This document shows, one piece after another, positions 39,464 to 52,899 of a DNA stretch of 64,000 nucleotides. The stretch is taken from positions 117,755,938 through 117,819,937 of the forward strand of contig CAXKWD010000004.1 in assembly GCA_964059195.1 (NCBI GenBank), written 5' to 3'. The notes beneath the pieces were generated by a model. The model was given only the letters and a program-made list of their open reading frames with translations, had not been told where the DNA came from and did not search any database. A program made the position numbers and the translations under genes. This stretch comes from Ectobius pallidus. Lineage: Eukaryota > Arthropoda > Insecta > Blattodea > Ectobiidae. The first letter of the stretch is position 1; the number at the start of each line of letters is the position of its first letter.

Positions 39464-42400
39464 ACCAGATCGATTTGGAGGATATTTTCGTATTAGGCTC
39501 TATTCGTAACAGTTATAGACCTCTGCAGGATAGAATAAAACTAATCTTACTCCTTGTAGTTTTCTGATATGAAAGATGAGATTTATAAGTTATGTCTTTT
39601 ACATTAACTGGTGGAGGAATCATGGTGTGTTTTTGCACTACCAGGCGACTGTCATTTTTTAAAACTTCAGTGGAATGACCTCATTTCCGAAACAGAGTCC
39701 TGGTGTGAGCCTAGTCACAGAGAAAAGAGGCTAGCAAAAGACTCCGGCCATCGCCTCTTATCGATCAGTGAAGTGGATTATTGTATTTTTTATGCGAGTG
39801 AAAATATAGTTATTATAGACTACCGATGTCGAGAAGGAAACCAAAGCCATCGCCCTTGCGGTTATTTAGTAGGTTATTCTTTTTATTTAACGTCCCAAAT
39901 AGTAACCAGCAGGAGAGTTTATAAAGCATTGAGCGTATAGTGTTTTTCCGTTTCTGAAGTCGGAAATATTCTATCTGAATATTGCTTGTGTTGAAAGTCG
40001 ACTATTCTGTATAGTGTTTACATAACTGAACACACAGAAAGATTTTCATTAATCGAACTCTTCTTTAAACATAAAGGCTCTAAACTTGTTAAAAGAGCAT
40101 TTCAGTAATGCCATTATTCGTGTAATGCCATGCCATGCCATGCCATAAGGTACACTTGTGGTTTCCCGTTGCCTTCCGTTAGATAAGAGAAAAAAGTGAG
40201 AGAATTCCAACCCACGTCCCGTTCTCCTCTTTATTGCAGGCAAGAATTTCGTTCCATTGAGTATAGAAGCAATGCAATGACTTAAAGCAACCAGTAATTT
40301 TGCTCAAAGATCTTTATGGGGCTTACGGATTCTTTAACATGCAGTGAATGTCCACTGGACCGACGAATTTATCTTGCCTCCGAAAGAAGGCATGCTTTGG
40401 AATTAACTCACGCCCATAGCTTTGGTTGAAAGGATTTTTTTATTTTTTTCATTCCTCTTTAGATGTAGTTTGGAGTTGTTATTAAACTGACAGAAATGTC
40501 TTTAATTTCCTGAAATCAGAATGCAGAATTGACTGAAAGTTTTCGGAAGAATTTAATCTCATTTATAGGAAAACACATAAGAAATAAAGGCTTGGACTGA
40601 GATCACTGATGTACTGTATTGTGTTCCTGTGATCTTATTAAGCGTGTGTAGATTCCAGCTCAGAGTCTGAGCAATGTCATCGCCAGAGAGTTCTCATGCA
40701 AGTATGGAATGTTAATTCCACATTCTGATGTGAAATAGCATGCCATCAACCCCTTGCACACTGAATTATTACTCGAGATTTAAACAAGCCATAATATTTT
40801 CAACTTTTCAGGAATGTGTAGCTGACTAATGTAGCGCTCGATTTTCTTGAAATAAAGAACTGTGTTACAGTCATCCCCCGTCGCGCGTCATAATTATTAT
40901 ATGGTGATGCAGTTGAATTGCGTAAAATGCTCAAATACTGTGATTGCTTGGTGGCATTTCGGTAAATAATTGTGAATGCCTTCTTGGGCAATTTGGCTGA
41001 GAAGTCCATTCCAGGAATCCCGGATCGAAATTGGTCAATCGTAAATTTCTTGGTAAACAGAATGGGTACTGTAGACAGGCTTCCTCGCGACACTCCTGTT
41101 TCTCTGTACCATGTATAATTCCACTGCCATCATGCATATGGCTATTGATCGTGATTCGTAGTGGTTAGTTAAAATAATCGAAATAATCATCATTGCCTTC
41201 TTTACTGGATGGAAGGTTTCAGAACCTGTATGTAAATTTAATTTACTTATTTTTGTTCTGTTTGCTCTAAACCGATTATAATTATTGTTGAGCTATCGAA
41301 GAATGTTTTCTCTAGACAAATTAGGTTTTCTGAAAAGCCGATATTATTCTCCGACAAGAAATATTTTAATATAACACTCAAGCAGATGCTTAGGCCTGTT
41401 CTCTTATTAAAGAAATCAACTTTCTCATAGGACAAAAGCCGTGTGCATCTTCTCGCCTGTCATGAATTCTAAACGCTTGTGAAAAACTCTTAGCCTACGT
41501 ATTAGGAAATACGTATATTCGATCCTTCTCATACGAATTCCTAACCCTTTCCTTTCCTAATTCTGCAATTGAAATTGGTGGATTTTTAAATTCTGCATAC
41601 ATGACATTCTTATTCGACCTGAACCTCCCCCCCCCCCCCCAATAACTTTATCTCGGCATGTTAATATTAACAAATCACATTTTCTATTCCTTAGTATGTG
41701 GCCAAAGTATTGCAATTTTCGTTTCTTTATTTTTTTAAACATGTTACTTGGTATTCCTTTCTTTAATTTCTTTGTTTGTCACTTTTAACATTGTTATTAT
41801 TCATTTAGTCTTTAGTCTTTTTTCGCTACCTACACTATAGACTAAGTGTGTCATTCTTGGACTGAAAAGAAAATAAACTAAGTTGCAAACATTTTATTCA
41901 ACATAAATTAAAGTAGAAATTTCAGTTTTTTAAACAAATGATTGTTATTGCACTGTTCGAGATTTTACTAATGTTCATACCCATGATACTATGACTTCCG
42001 CGTGAAGTTGAAGCTGTAGCAGAAGCATCAGAATCAATGCCGTAGGCCTAATCATTCAGTTGAGATACATTACTCGTCTGTGCCTTTTTACAACCAAAAA
42101 TACAGTTTGCGATTTTCATCCTTCCTTCAACACAATCTTCTACGTACCTGCTGATTCCAGTGTGACATGTGGAATAACACTTCAGAAGCTTTCCGAGCTC
42201 ATGTTATTTAGATTTTAATTTAAGAAACTCGTATGTTACAATAACTGTAAAATGGCGATCACACAGAACTTTACCACGGCAACGGACCCTGGCAACGCAG
42301 TTTTCACTATACTCCACCGTTAATAATTACCAGGAGGTCTGGATCATTAATTATTAATTTTGCATCTAAAAAATGACATTCTACGGACACAATCACATAT

Positions 42401-45400
42401 TTTGATGTAGGTCACGGAAAAAATTATGCATGCAACATGTATAGAAAGCTTCTTTTTTGAACTTGCGAGTTTTCAGAACGAGTCGTTAGACTCCACATCA
42501 TTTCTCACGCGTTCAAAAAAAAGTGTCGCTTCCTATACTCGTTGCATAAATAACTATTTTTCTATTTTCCTTGTATCCTTTCCAGTCTTGAAATCACCAT
42601 AAACAGTTAAATGATGAGGTGTGACTGAAATGAAATTTGTTCATTAAAAAATTTATTAGATGAGGTTTTTTCGCCTAAAAACATAGTCGCGCAAAATTTA
42701 TTAGTTCCTGCACACATATTCTGTTAGAAATGAAAGAGAAGTTGTGTATCCTGATACCTTTGTTTTCATTGCTCCATTAATGCGTTAATTTTACTTGCTT
42801 ATCAGTTACTTTACTTTAAATAATATGTTGTGTAATGTGGAAGATTTCGTTTTAAATAATTTAAATGTTAAAAATCTCCACATCCATTAAATTTAAATGT
42901 CTGACATCGCGGAGAATCACAACATTTATTTCTAAGTTCACTTTACTACACCTAAATACAGGGGAAAATGGAAGATAATTAAAAGCACCTGCACTAAGGC
43001 TAGCTCATTAATTTAAATTACTTCGTAACGCAGAGGACTGGAAAATGTGAAGTGGTTGAGTTTTCCTTCCGTGGTGAGATTCTACTTGAAAACACCACCA
43101 CCATTTCTACAGTTGAATGGCATGAGGAGTTGGGCGAGTATAAGATTGCACCTTTCAGTGCTGAAGGCTCACTAACACGAAGTCCCTAAGGTCGCAGAAA
43201 ACTGAGAATCGATTTTCTGGTTTATTGAAGCTGTAGAAGGTTTAGCTATAAATTCTTTTGAAAACTAAGGCGTAACACGAAGAGAACACGAAACCTATTC
43301 AGAATGTGACATTTTGTGGCCCTTCTCTGTCGAGTCTACACAGCAAAACTCCTTTTTAACGAAATTTAGGGAGATCTATTTTTTCACCTCAGATGGGAGT
43401 TTCCTTAAAATGTATATTCCAGATGTCGATAACAAGTTAGTTCCTTCATACTGTAGAGTTATCTGAAGTCTGCAGAATCATTAATGCTTATCTTTTCTCG
43501 TGTTTATTTAATCAGATTTGTTTAACCAATTTAGAAACATACTAATATAATAAATATTTGTAAATTCTAAAAATAATTATTTCTTAAAGTGAGATTTAAG
43601 TACATTTTTCTTATGGTTTCTTATGTTGCGACTTAAAATTTTATTTCTTGAAATACGGGAAACTTAAAACGAGGTTTTATTCCATTTACATCCAACTTGT
43701 GTCTTTACAGTTCAGTTGAACACATTTTGATTGAAAGTGTGATTTTTGTACAGTTTTTTTTAAATGGAATGCTTAATGAGATAAAAGATAGTAAACTTGG
43801 ATGCAGTTTATTTTACGTTGTACAGTTTTTTCACGAATTTTTATTATTTAACAAGAGTGTATTTGTGATTGATTGTTAAAATAAATAAATAAATAAAAAA
43901 AAACTTTCTTAATAATAGTCCTCAGAAGAAATTGAAATAAACCCAAGGCTGAGTACGCGAGTATTTGGGTGCAAACTTCCACAGCATGCCTTCTTTTGGG
44001 AGGAAGATAAATCTGTCGGTCCAGTGCACATTCACTGCACAAGCCGTCAAGCGCGCGCGAGCACACATAACATTTATAAACTTCTTAAATCGTGGGAAAG
44101 TAAACCTTTGCGAATAACTATCCAATGTATTATTATTATTATTATTATTCTGTTGATGGTAATATAACTTAAGCAAAGTTTGGCGATATGTTCCCTACTC
44201 TTTTCTGTGTTAATTAAAGCAAGAAAAATCTCTATAGCATTCTACAGAACTTCCTTAGATATTTCTGCGAGAGGAAATTAGAATATCAGAATGAATGGAA
44301 CTGTTGAATTTAGATCTAGACTCTCGTCGGACAGATTATATTCATCTGTCGGTACCATTGATTCTACAGATGTAATGCTGGAGAATGTAATTTCCACCTT
44401 TAACTGTTAAGATGTCGATGACTTCCTGAGAGAAAGTGATTAGAATTCCAAAATACATTATTACTTTTAAAAACCATAGGTTGTAATATTTACTGTACGC
44501 GTGATTAACATTGCAATAAATATACTACCAGGTGGTGCAATTTCACAAAAAATTTAAGATAGCGATTATAGCAAATTTGTTACTTTTTTTCTTTCAGGCA
44601 GGATTGATGTGTATTATGAAACACTTTACTTTTTTAAATTGAAAATGCATGTGAATAGTATGTTTGAGGAAGTAAGCCTATACAAAATTGATCCAAATAA
44701 ATTTTTAGGGGTTGCCTTGGTTTCCGGCATTTTCTGTGCCGTTATTATCGATGTAACTGATTATTTTATATTTTATAGCACACCTAACCCTTAAATGTAT
44801 GTATGTATATATTATTATTATTATATTATTATTAGCACTAGTACTGAATACAGACATTTTCTCAGTTGCATTATATTTAAACTTAGAATTCTAAGATCTT
44901 CGTGAAAATAAGATTTCTTCAAAGTTGCAATGAAATCATATTTGCAATTAGAAGTTTAAACGTTCTAGTATAAACACCCATATAATAGTTGTTTGCCAGC
45001 AGAAATTAGTCGAACAATTTTATTTTTAAACTTAGGGAGTGCTGGAAAATTTGGTTACCGTATGCAGGATAAAATGAATCTAAAGTTCCACTATTTCAGA
45101 CCCCTGTCGCATTTGGAAAACCCCTACGACGTATTGAAAGACGGCAGTGGTTTAAACATGGCGTGAATAATAAACTGTGAAAGTTACTTTTTGAAACTTT
45201 TATTTTAATACATTTTACATAATAGGAATTTAATACTGAATGATTTTTTACTATATGTTTTACTAAGTACAGTATTGTGAAGAAAGCAGTTACCCGACTT
45301 TTAAATATTTCAGTTACTTCTAACTTTAAAATATTGGCATGCAGTAGGACTAAGAAATTTGAAAATTTAAGTTCTGAGAAAATACATACCGGTATGTAAG

Positions 45401-46492
45401 ATCTTGGAGAAAAATCATTGATGAAATACGAAGCTTTTGTGGGGTTTCTATAGGGAATGAGTGCCTAAAATATCTAGGTTAAAAAAAATCCACCCATTTC
45501 CATGCCTTTCATAATAGGTGAAAAAGCAACTTTGCATTAACAGGTTTGCAGATTTTCGGTAGGCCTTTTATTATTTACTTATTTCACAGTTCTTTCGGAC
45601 TTGCGGAGAGATGGGCTCTAATAATTTTTTTTTTAAATACTGGAATTGGAATGGCATAACGAAAGAAAGAGATTACTAAAGTACTGAATAATGAAAGGAT
45701 ACAGAATTATGTAAATCAAGTGCCCATTTAGGGATTTTAAGCAAACAGACTTAGTTTATTAAGTTCTAAAACTGTGAATATTTTCCTCGCAAAGTCTTTT
45801 GTGCATGAATATTTGTGATTTGCCCATCGATACATTGTAATATTTTCTAGATTTATTTTTCCGTCACAGGCCTATCTTCGTGCTTATTGAAATCGCTAAT
45901 TAGTTTTTAAACGTTGTTAATGTAACCTGTAGGGAGCCCTACTTAGCTACGATTATCTAGATCTTTGACGTCACCAATTGACTTCTAAACCTGCTTAGCC
46001 TAAGGTCAGCGTAGCCTCGGATCGATACGTTGTTGAGGCACACATTTTTATGTCTTAAGTCACCTTAATAGAAAGTCATTGGCCGTATTATAGTTAAATA
46101 GAAAAACAGTTATTGATGGTGGTTTTAAGATTACTTTTTTTCCCCTTATGACGTTATCAATAAAATAAACTCATAGACCTGAGCATTCAACTGTTACTGT
46201 TTGTCTACTGGATAATTGATATATTTTTACTTCAAGAAATGCACTGTAACAAGTGCATATATGCATAAGTAAACTTACAATAGTGGTATAATGAGGGGGG
46301 GGGACGAAATTTATAACACAAGACGCACACATTTTGTTACTCATGGATAAAGAAAATTTGGTTTCGCAATGCATCCCTGCTTGTCTGGTCAATGAAATTT
46401 TACCACCACCATCGGAGCAATTTTCTGAATTGATCTGGAACAGCTTTTCCTAATAAAGTTTCCCTATCTTACGTAGGAATGATAATACATTT
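39464..46492. other. AT-rich DNA, no gene recognised
   Basis: Contains a 109-codon open frame at 39611-39940 with no recognisable motif, and a (TGCCA)n run at about 40134-40156. Also present are a C14 run (41627-41640), TAGGCCTA at 42043, (ATT)n near 44129-44148, and a mixed ta/att repeat at about 44799-44834. No exon is supported. Confidence 0.45.
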
Positions 46493-46711
46493 TTGAAACG
46501 CGTTAGTGTGAACAGGGCTCTAACTTCAGCAGATTTGACACACCTTGATTGTTGCATGTGGGAATGGATGAAGAATCTTGTATACGAGATTCAGGTGCAA
46601 TCCGCGAAGGATTATATTATATTATTAAGCTATAGACTAACTATTATACGTGCAGCAACAATCAAGAACAGCCCTGATATATTAAGGAATGTGACTGCGC
46701 GCAGTTCGTAA
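46493..46711 (+). pseudogene. Tc1/mariner-superfamily transposase, C-terminal fragment
   Basis: The frame reads SADLTHLDCCMWEWMKNLVY... and later ...IIRAATIKNSPDILRNV. This matches the (R)SPDLTPLDFFLWG-MK--VY and later segments of insect IS630/Tc1-like transposases. The N-terminal and catalytic parts are absent, and sequence between the two conserved blocks is altered. It lies 114 bp before the hAT element at 46825. Confidence 0.7.
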
Positions 46712-46960
46712 GCGTGCGCTCATGTGTATAGAGGTAGGAGACACATTATTTGAAGGCCCTACTCCATAAGTGATGGTAAAACTTCGTGAATCAGCATATA
46801 TTTCAGTGTTTTATTAGTTATTAGTAGAGACGAGACTTTCATGCACTATAAAACTGCAAAATATGCATGCATTCATGCATTATCAAACCATGAAACATGC
46901 ACTATCAAGGGAGAAATACACTAAAATATGCACTAACATTTATGGCCCAATTTCCTTACT

Positions 46961-47189
46961 TTACTTCACTTTTTTGGCACAGTTGACAACCAACAGCATT
47001 TCTAGATTGCTTTCTGTAAGGTTCCTGCGCTTGTCAGTCAATATGTTTTTGTAGACACGATGTTATGGGTGCAAATTTCAGTGAACACATTTGTGAAAGT
47101 GTCAGGTCAAATTCTTCATCCACGTTTTCATCACAAAGAACCTTCTTTAATGAGCAAAGGAATCCGTAGTCCGGGTTCGCATTTATGAC
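46961..47189 (-). pseudogene. hAT transposase C-terminal region, frameshifted
   Basis: On the minus strand VINANPDYGFLCSLKKVLCD... and ...KFAPITSC is followed, after a frame change near CLQKHID, by DKRRNLTESNLEMLLVVNCA then KKVK and a stop at 46961-46963. The last block (R-LTE-NLE--L--N) is the usual end of hAT proteins. The catalytic domain is missing. Confidence 0.75.
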
Positions 47190-47265
47190 CCTGGTTTTTA
47201 GTATTGTTTTACAAAACAAAAAAACTGCCATAGAAAATATTCGGAAACCGAATAAAAGTGCTTAC

Positions 47266-47355
47266 CTCTTTACTGCAACAGTCGCAGAAGACGACTTTCC
47301 CATCTGATCTAATAAAAACCTTACCCTTAATCCACTGTGCAAGGAGTTTGAACAT
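47266..47355 (-). pseudogene. hAT transposase N-terminal exon (zinc-finger start)
   Basis: Thirty codons from the minus-strand ATG read MFKLLAQWIKGKVFIRSDGK then VVFCDCCSKE, ending exactly at a splice donor gag|gtaagc. The CxxC pair is the first half of a BED/CGGBP1-like zinc finger, which normally begins hAT transposases. The second half of the finger should be on a following exon that is not present. An intact start, frame and donor suggest fairly recent loss. Confidence 0.7.
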
Positions 47356-47865
47356 TTAATTGGAGGCATAGTAAAATCACAGAACAGACAACCACATTAA
47401 CCACTGCACACACTGTAAAGACACTGCAGGTTTCCCGTGCTTTGACAAAGTACAATGCACCCCAAGTGCGGGCCGGAAATAGCTAAGGGTGGAAAAAGGC
47501 AAGGTCAAATTCCTTCCTCCTTTTCACACATCTTCGCGCCACTTCACAAACGACTTTAAAAATGGGTAGTAAAAATCGAAGATAGGGAAATTTTGCCAAG
47601 ATGTCACTTTCTTGAAATCCCATTAAAATATGCATTTAAACTGAATATAATGTATGTTATATGCATGATTTAGCCAAAAATACCCTAAATATGCTTTATC
47701 CATGTTTTTTTCCTCCAAAAAGGTCAAAACATGCAAACATGCACGGAAAAAGTATGCATATTTGGAACCGGAAAGTAATGACATGGATAAGTACTCAGTT
47801 TGAGCTATGTCCTAAGTTCTCATAAAAACATGCATTTGCATGAAAATCTCGTCTCTAGTTATTAC

Positions 47866-49708
47866 TAAGGAGGCATGAGTTAATCCACCTGCTTACCACC
47901 AGAATATTTGATTAGGGTAACATGCCTTATGCAGAAATAAAGAGCACGACAGATCCCTATTAATATTAACTGGACAAGCACTATTTTTACTAGATAGCCC
48001 ACATAGCAGACTCAGTTATCAGTAATAACATTATTATTAGTTTGATACGAATTTACCTTCACTAAGAACCAGACCTAGGAACATCAGTTTTAGTTGGGAA
48101 TAGTATTTGGTTCGATATTGTTTTTGTCTAACACTTTCTATACCGATGCAGTGCTTTCACAGCTCCGGCTTTAAGTGTCTGATTTCAGCTTTAATTCGGT
48201 ATACGTTTTCTTCATATTTTCTGTAATGCTTTTCTGATTTATCACGTATAAGAATACAAAGAGTTAAGGCTGGCAGATCTAATTACAGCGGTGCAAGTTA
48301 ACTGTGCATGTCGTGGATGTATAAAACGTGTTGCAGATAAGTAATGGGCGTTATTATTCACAATTAAAACTCATTACTTGAGATCACCTGCTGTTGGAGG
48401 GCCTGGACAGGCGTATGTGCACCAAGAGCTGTAAGTTTGAGGTCGTTGGACGAGTATTGATTATGGTGTGGCACCGAAAGGAAGAACCTAGAAGGCGTAT
48501 CAGATGGTTGCCATCACAAGAACCCTGCAAACTGTACAGTCCGTCCAAATATTCAACAGTGCTGGGAAATAACATGAATGTGTAAGCTCTGAGGTGACAA
48601 TCCTCGATTCAATGACAGTAAGTTCATAGCACTGCTGTTAAAATGCGAAGACAGACCACTTAATCTAAATTTATTCATGTACGCGTTCGTCATTTTGAGA
48701 GTATAGCATGCGAAAAGAAGTCTCATATGTACCGGCTAAAATCTCGTGACAGAACAGCCAAACTTAAACGTAATGTCTGTACCGGGAATCGAACCCGGCT
48801 CCATAAACTGGATTCCTTCAAGAATTACCCTTGCTTTTCTAAATCGTTCGAACGCATAATAACTTGTCGTTGTGGTCCGGTTAATGTATATGATACATAT
48901 ATACACACACACACTTCAGTGACTTTTGAACGACTTTCTTTAACCGACTGTTCGAGAATTCTGATGGACACGGCGGATTCAAAAATTAATTAAAAATACA
49001 ATTAGAATATAATGTAAAGCTATAGACTAAGCGTAATAAACTTACACAGTTCCACTGTTGACTTAAACAATGACTGTACTTTTTAAAGTGAACGCTTTGT
49101 TTTAGTTGACAATAGTTTATGGGAGAAATATGCACTTTTAAAAAATATCGCCTAGATTCCGTATGGAATTAAGTTTCCCCCTCAGAACAGAATATTTTCA
49201 GTAATGTTTCTAAATTATAATTCTTTATATACTTACTTAGTTTGACGCAAATTGTACGAGCTATTTAAATGTTCAAGTTGCGAACCCCAACTTTTAGAAA
49301 ATATCCCTGTTTTCAAATAGTTTGAAAGCACTTGAAAGAAGTTGTAACATAAAGCAGAATATTTAAAAAGGAATTGGCCAAAAACTCAAATCAGGGAGGA
49401 AGATGAACTATTGATAGTTCAAACTATAAATATATATTGTGTTGAGCCTATATTTTCTGGGGATGGAAACTAAGATCTTCCGGTTCATTTAAATTTTGTA
49501 GCCTGAAGAACCCAGTAGCTTGATTGCTCAGGAAAAGTGCAAATTTCAAATAGTTTTTTTTTAATTGGCTAAATAAACTTTTTGTGAGCGAAAACTTGAT
49601 TCTTAACAACGTTAAATCTAAATTAAATACAAATTAACCTTTTGAGAAGATTTTATTTTATTTTCCCCCCACTAATCCACCTTAAGTAGTCCATAGTTAA
49701 ATCTGAAA
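47866..49708. other. AT-rich DNA with one SINE trace
   Basis: At about 48779-48830 a minus-strand gggttcgattcccgg B box suggests a SINE fragment without an A box. A short (CA)n lies at 48902-48913. No exon recognised. Confidence 0.45.
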
Positions 49709-49714
49709 TAATTA

Positions 49715-50243
49715 GTACGTTTACATGCAGGATTGAAATCTATCTGAATCCGATCCCAAGTCAATACGTTCCCTGTTTACATGGCAAGTTCTAGGAATGG
49801 ATTGAGATTTGTTGGACTATTGGCTAACTTGGTTATGTATGGTTATTGTTGTGGCTAACCTGTTTAAACAATTGCTGTGTTTATTCCGTGATTAAAAATA
49901 TAAAAAAGTATGTATTCTATCAATAATTTATAATCACCATAAACAAATTATGACATAAGAGAGTAACAATAATATTAATATTATAGTGTGAGTGAGTGTT
50001 TTTTTATTAAATTGACGATCAGCTGACAGAACAAAATGACGAACGCCATGCGAGTGTGTGCGCGCGCATCAGGATTCAGTTCGCTAGCGTTTACATGGAA
50101 CTGAATACGACTTGAATCCGATCCGTTCCTCCATTTGCAGAGGATCGGATCGAAAATTCATTCCGGACTGAGTCCGCGTTTACATGACGATTTCAACACG
50201 GGGATCGGACTCAGATCGATCTGAATCCTGCATGTAAACGTAC
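49715..50243. mobile_element. MITE, 529 bp, with long terminal inverted repeats
   Basis: The left end gtacgtttacatgcaggatt and the reverse of the right end are the same for the first 22 bases, then similar to about 45 bp (ctgaatccgatcc). The sequence taatta flanks both sides (49709-49714 and 50244-50249), a possible 6-bp target duplication, though it is itself palindromic. The motif gtttacatg recurs just inside both ends (about 49777, 50090, 50193). There is no coding capacity, and the superfamily is not clear. Confidence 0.85.
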
Positions 50244-50249
50244 TAATTA

Positions 50250-52899
50250 TGCCCTAACAGGATTTTAAATTAGAGCTTTTTCACATTTCAAAACGTAATT
50301 TCTTCGTAGACTCGGTTATTTGGGTTCATGATTAATGTTGGTCTCAGTATGGTCAAGGCAGTATAGAAACACTTACTAATAGAATACGCCAATGTACAAC
50401 AATTTTGTATTAGTTGTCAAATAAGTGAGAAATTGAAGGGTTATAAGTAAAACCATGTATAGGACTTCTATAGATATCATGTTTCTATATCGGTTTTTGA
50501 TGCTGTAAGTATTCAAGTTGAAAAGGAGAATTCTGTACTGCCAGCTGGAAATTTCACCTTTAAAATTGAAGTAAAATCGTCTTTAGGATTGCATAATATG
50601 AAACCATTTATAGAAAACTGGGAACAATTTTCCCAAAGGTACATAACACCTGCAGATCATTAGCCTAGTATCCCCCGAATCATTCCTAATATAAAACCTG
50701 CATGGGGAAAGCAGATAAACCTACACTGGGAAACACAGAAGGTAACACATTTTGAGCAATGTAATTAAATGATTCAGAGCTGTGATGTGCACTAGTAGGG
50801 TGCGGTCGATATCAACGCTGTATATTAATTGCTTCTAACGCCAGCAGTCATTGCTCCCTTTATAGATACACTTAACATGTTTAAAACTGTAAGAAAATGG
50901 AAATCTTCACTTCTGATGGATGCTGTAAGTGTAAGCTTCCAAAATATGAAGAGCAGATATTTGGGAGAGCCCAGAGATAAGTCTAGGAAGTGTGTATAAT
51001 TGAGCAAAAATTAATTACATTTTTGAACAAACTATGACCGAAATAAAGTCATTTGGATATTCCCATTTGCCAGAGCGTTTGTCATCATTTGTGCTGCCCA
51101 ATGAATTAGTAAGTATGAAAGTAATGTAATAATGACTTTAAGTAAACTACATATGACCACAGGTCACATTAATTAGCAGGTGTGTAATAGGTTCACATCG
51201 ATAGAGTACATTTCACTGCATACGCAAATAATAAAGTTATTACATATGAATATGAATTACGAAATTAAAAACTTCTAAACCGACATGTTATGTAAAAATT
51301 CTAAAGTAACATGTTACGTAGCCTTTAAATAATTTTAAGGAAATTCGTAATGGATTACCCAAGTCGATACACATCTAATGCTAATCATTACCACAGCTGT
51401 ACAATTAATATATTTATTAATAATGAACTGTGTTCCTGTCGCACAGTTAAAACATTACAGTTGACACCGCTACCAGCTGCCCAAAACGGCCATGTTTATG
51501 AGATTCGTTAAGGTTTAGCTTGACCCAAAAGCTGTTTTCAGAAGCGTACAGAGACCTTATTTGTGTGTCCAACCTTGGAAAACCTCGTTAACTCAATTTC
51601 TGATAATTGCCGGAAGCTTTCAGATTTCAACGGCATACGTAGAAAGGGCGCAGGATAGAATCAATGTTGGCTGCAGTATTTATTTAATGGTCCTCATGTT
51701 TATCAGACACGGGGTGGATCGCGCAGGCTCGTTTTACCCCAACTACAACACTGGGAGGACATCTTTGGAAAGGAAACAAATACACTTCCGAAACGATGGT
51801 ATAACGATCTTAACCACTTTGTACTAATATGTTAACAATTTTAATTATTATAGTTATTAGCTCAAATTATTATTATTAGAATTTCTAATAATTAATTTTT
51901 AATTCAAATTAAATTATTTTTCTAGCAATGAGCAGTTCGTTGGCCGCTTCATTGTGCATCGAGAGTTATTTCTATTTGTAGGATCATAAAAAAATGTTCT
52001 ATTATTTTTCACTTTCAGTGGGTAAACCTGTTTTGGAAAGCTTTTGAGAATAACCTGACCCTGCTCGTATCTACTTTGTGCCTGAATTCCAAATAATTTA
52101 ATGAAAAAAAAAATTAAAGGAAGTGCTCGTGTCGAGTTTACTGAAACAGAGCTGGAAATATATAATTGGAGTAAACCGGGGAAAAATTACGGCTAATTTT
52201 GAATCCTTACGCTGAGGTTCGTCTAGTATAGAACAGAAAATACAGTTTTACAGCTACCCATTGTATGTTGTATCATGGAATAAAGTTGTGCCAAAAAGAT
52301 TACATTAATAGAAACGAAAAACAGTTCTGATGGGAAATATGATGGAAAACTCTCTCTGATAAATAAATGCAGAACACAAGATTACACAAGTTGCAGTAGC
52401 ATTACATATCGGGAGTAGTAAATAGGCGATGATTAAATATAGCTATAACTTGATTCAAATTTCACTCACTGAGTCAGTATTTGTAGTTAAATGAGCAAAA
52501 CACAACGCTGTAAAACAAGCCACATAGTTAACAGATAGCATTCGTTGTATCCAGGGATGTAATGTATTCCATTGTTAACCTGTAATCAATACTGTGGAGA
52601 TAAAATCTTCATGCAGGGTTTTGCACTTTATCTTGAACCACAGATTAATTCCAACTCTACTTGAAATACTACACGCATTAAAGAAATATGCACATTTAAG
52701 TTTAATATTTGACACCTGTAAACACGTGCAAAATAATCAGGAAACACAGTTATGGTCGCAGAGTTGCACTGTAATGCCTTCACTTGCACACTGGTTGAAT
52801 GGCCGGGGTCTGTGGCTATGTCCCGAAACAGCAGTAAGCTCTTGTCATCAGTACTGCTGTGACAGGACAATATCACAGTCCACCGACCGATAGCAGGCC
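50250..52899. other. AT-rich DNA, no gene recognised
   Basis: No recognisable repeat or exon. An 88-codon open frame at 51561-51827 is slightly richer in GC than its surroundings but matches nothing I know. Confidence 0.45.

Larger units (their letters stand above)
46825..47857 (-). mobile_element. hAT element, internally deleted (1033 bp)
   Basis: The terminal inverted repeats are tagagacgagactttcatgc (left) and, in reverse, tagagacgagattttcatgc (right); the first five bases fit the hAT rule YARNG. The 8-bp target duplication is gttattag (46817-46824) and gttattac (47858-47865), with one mismatch. The ends are rich in atgcat. Transposase remnants lie on the minus strand: a BED-type zinc-finger exon and the C-terminal dimerisation region, with everything between deleted. 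Confidence 0.9.

Noticed and set aside
39611..39940. 109-codon open frame on the plus strand
   Set aside because: No recognisable domain, and base use is like the surrounding non-coding DNA. One such frame is expected by chance in 64 kb.
51561..51827. 88-codon open frame as a possible host exon
   Set aside because: No similarity I can recognise and no convincing splice sites at its borders.
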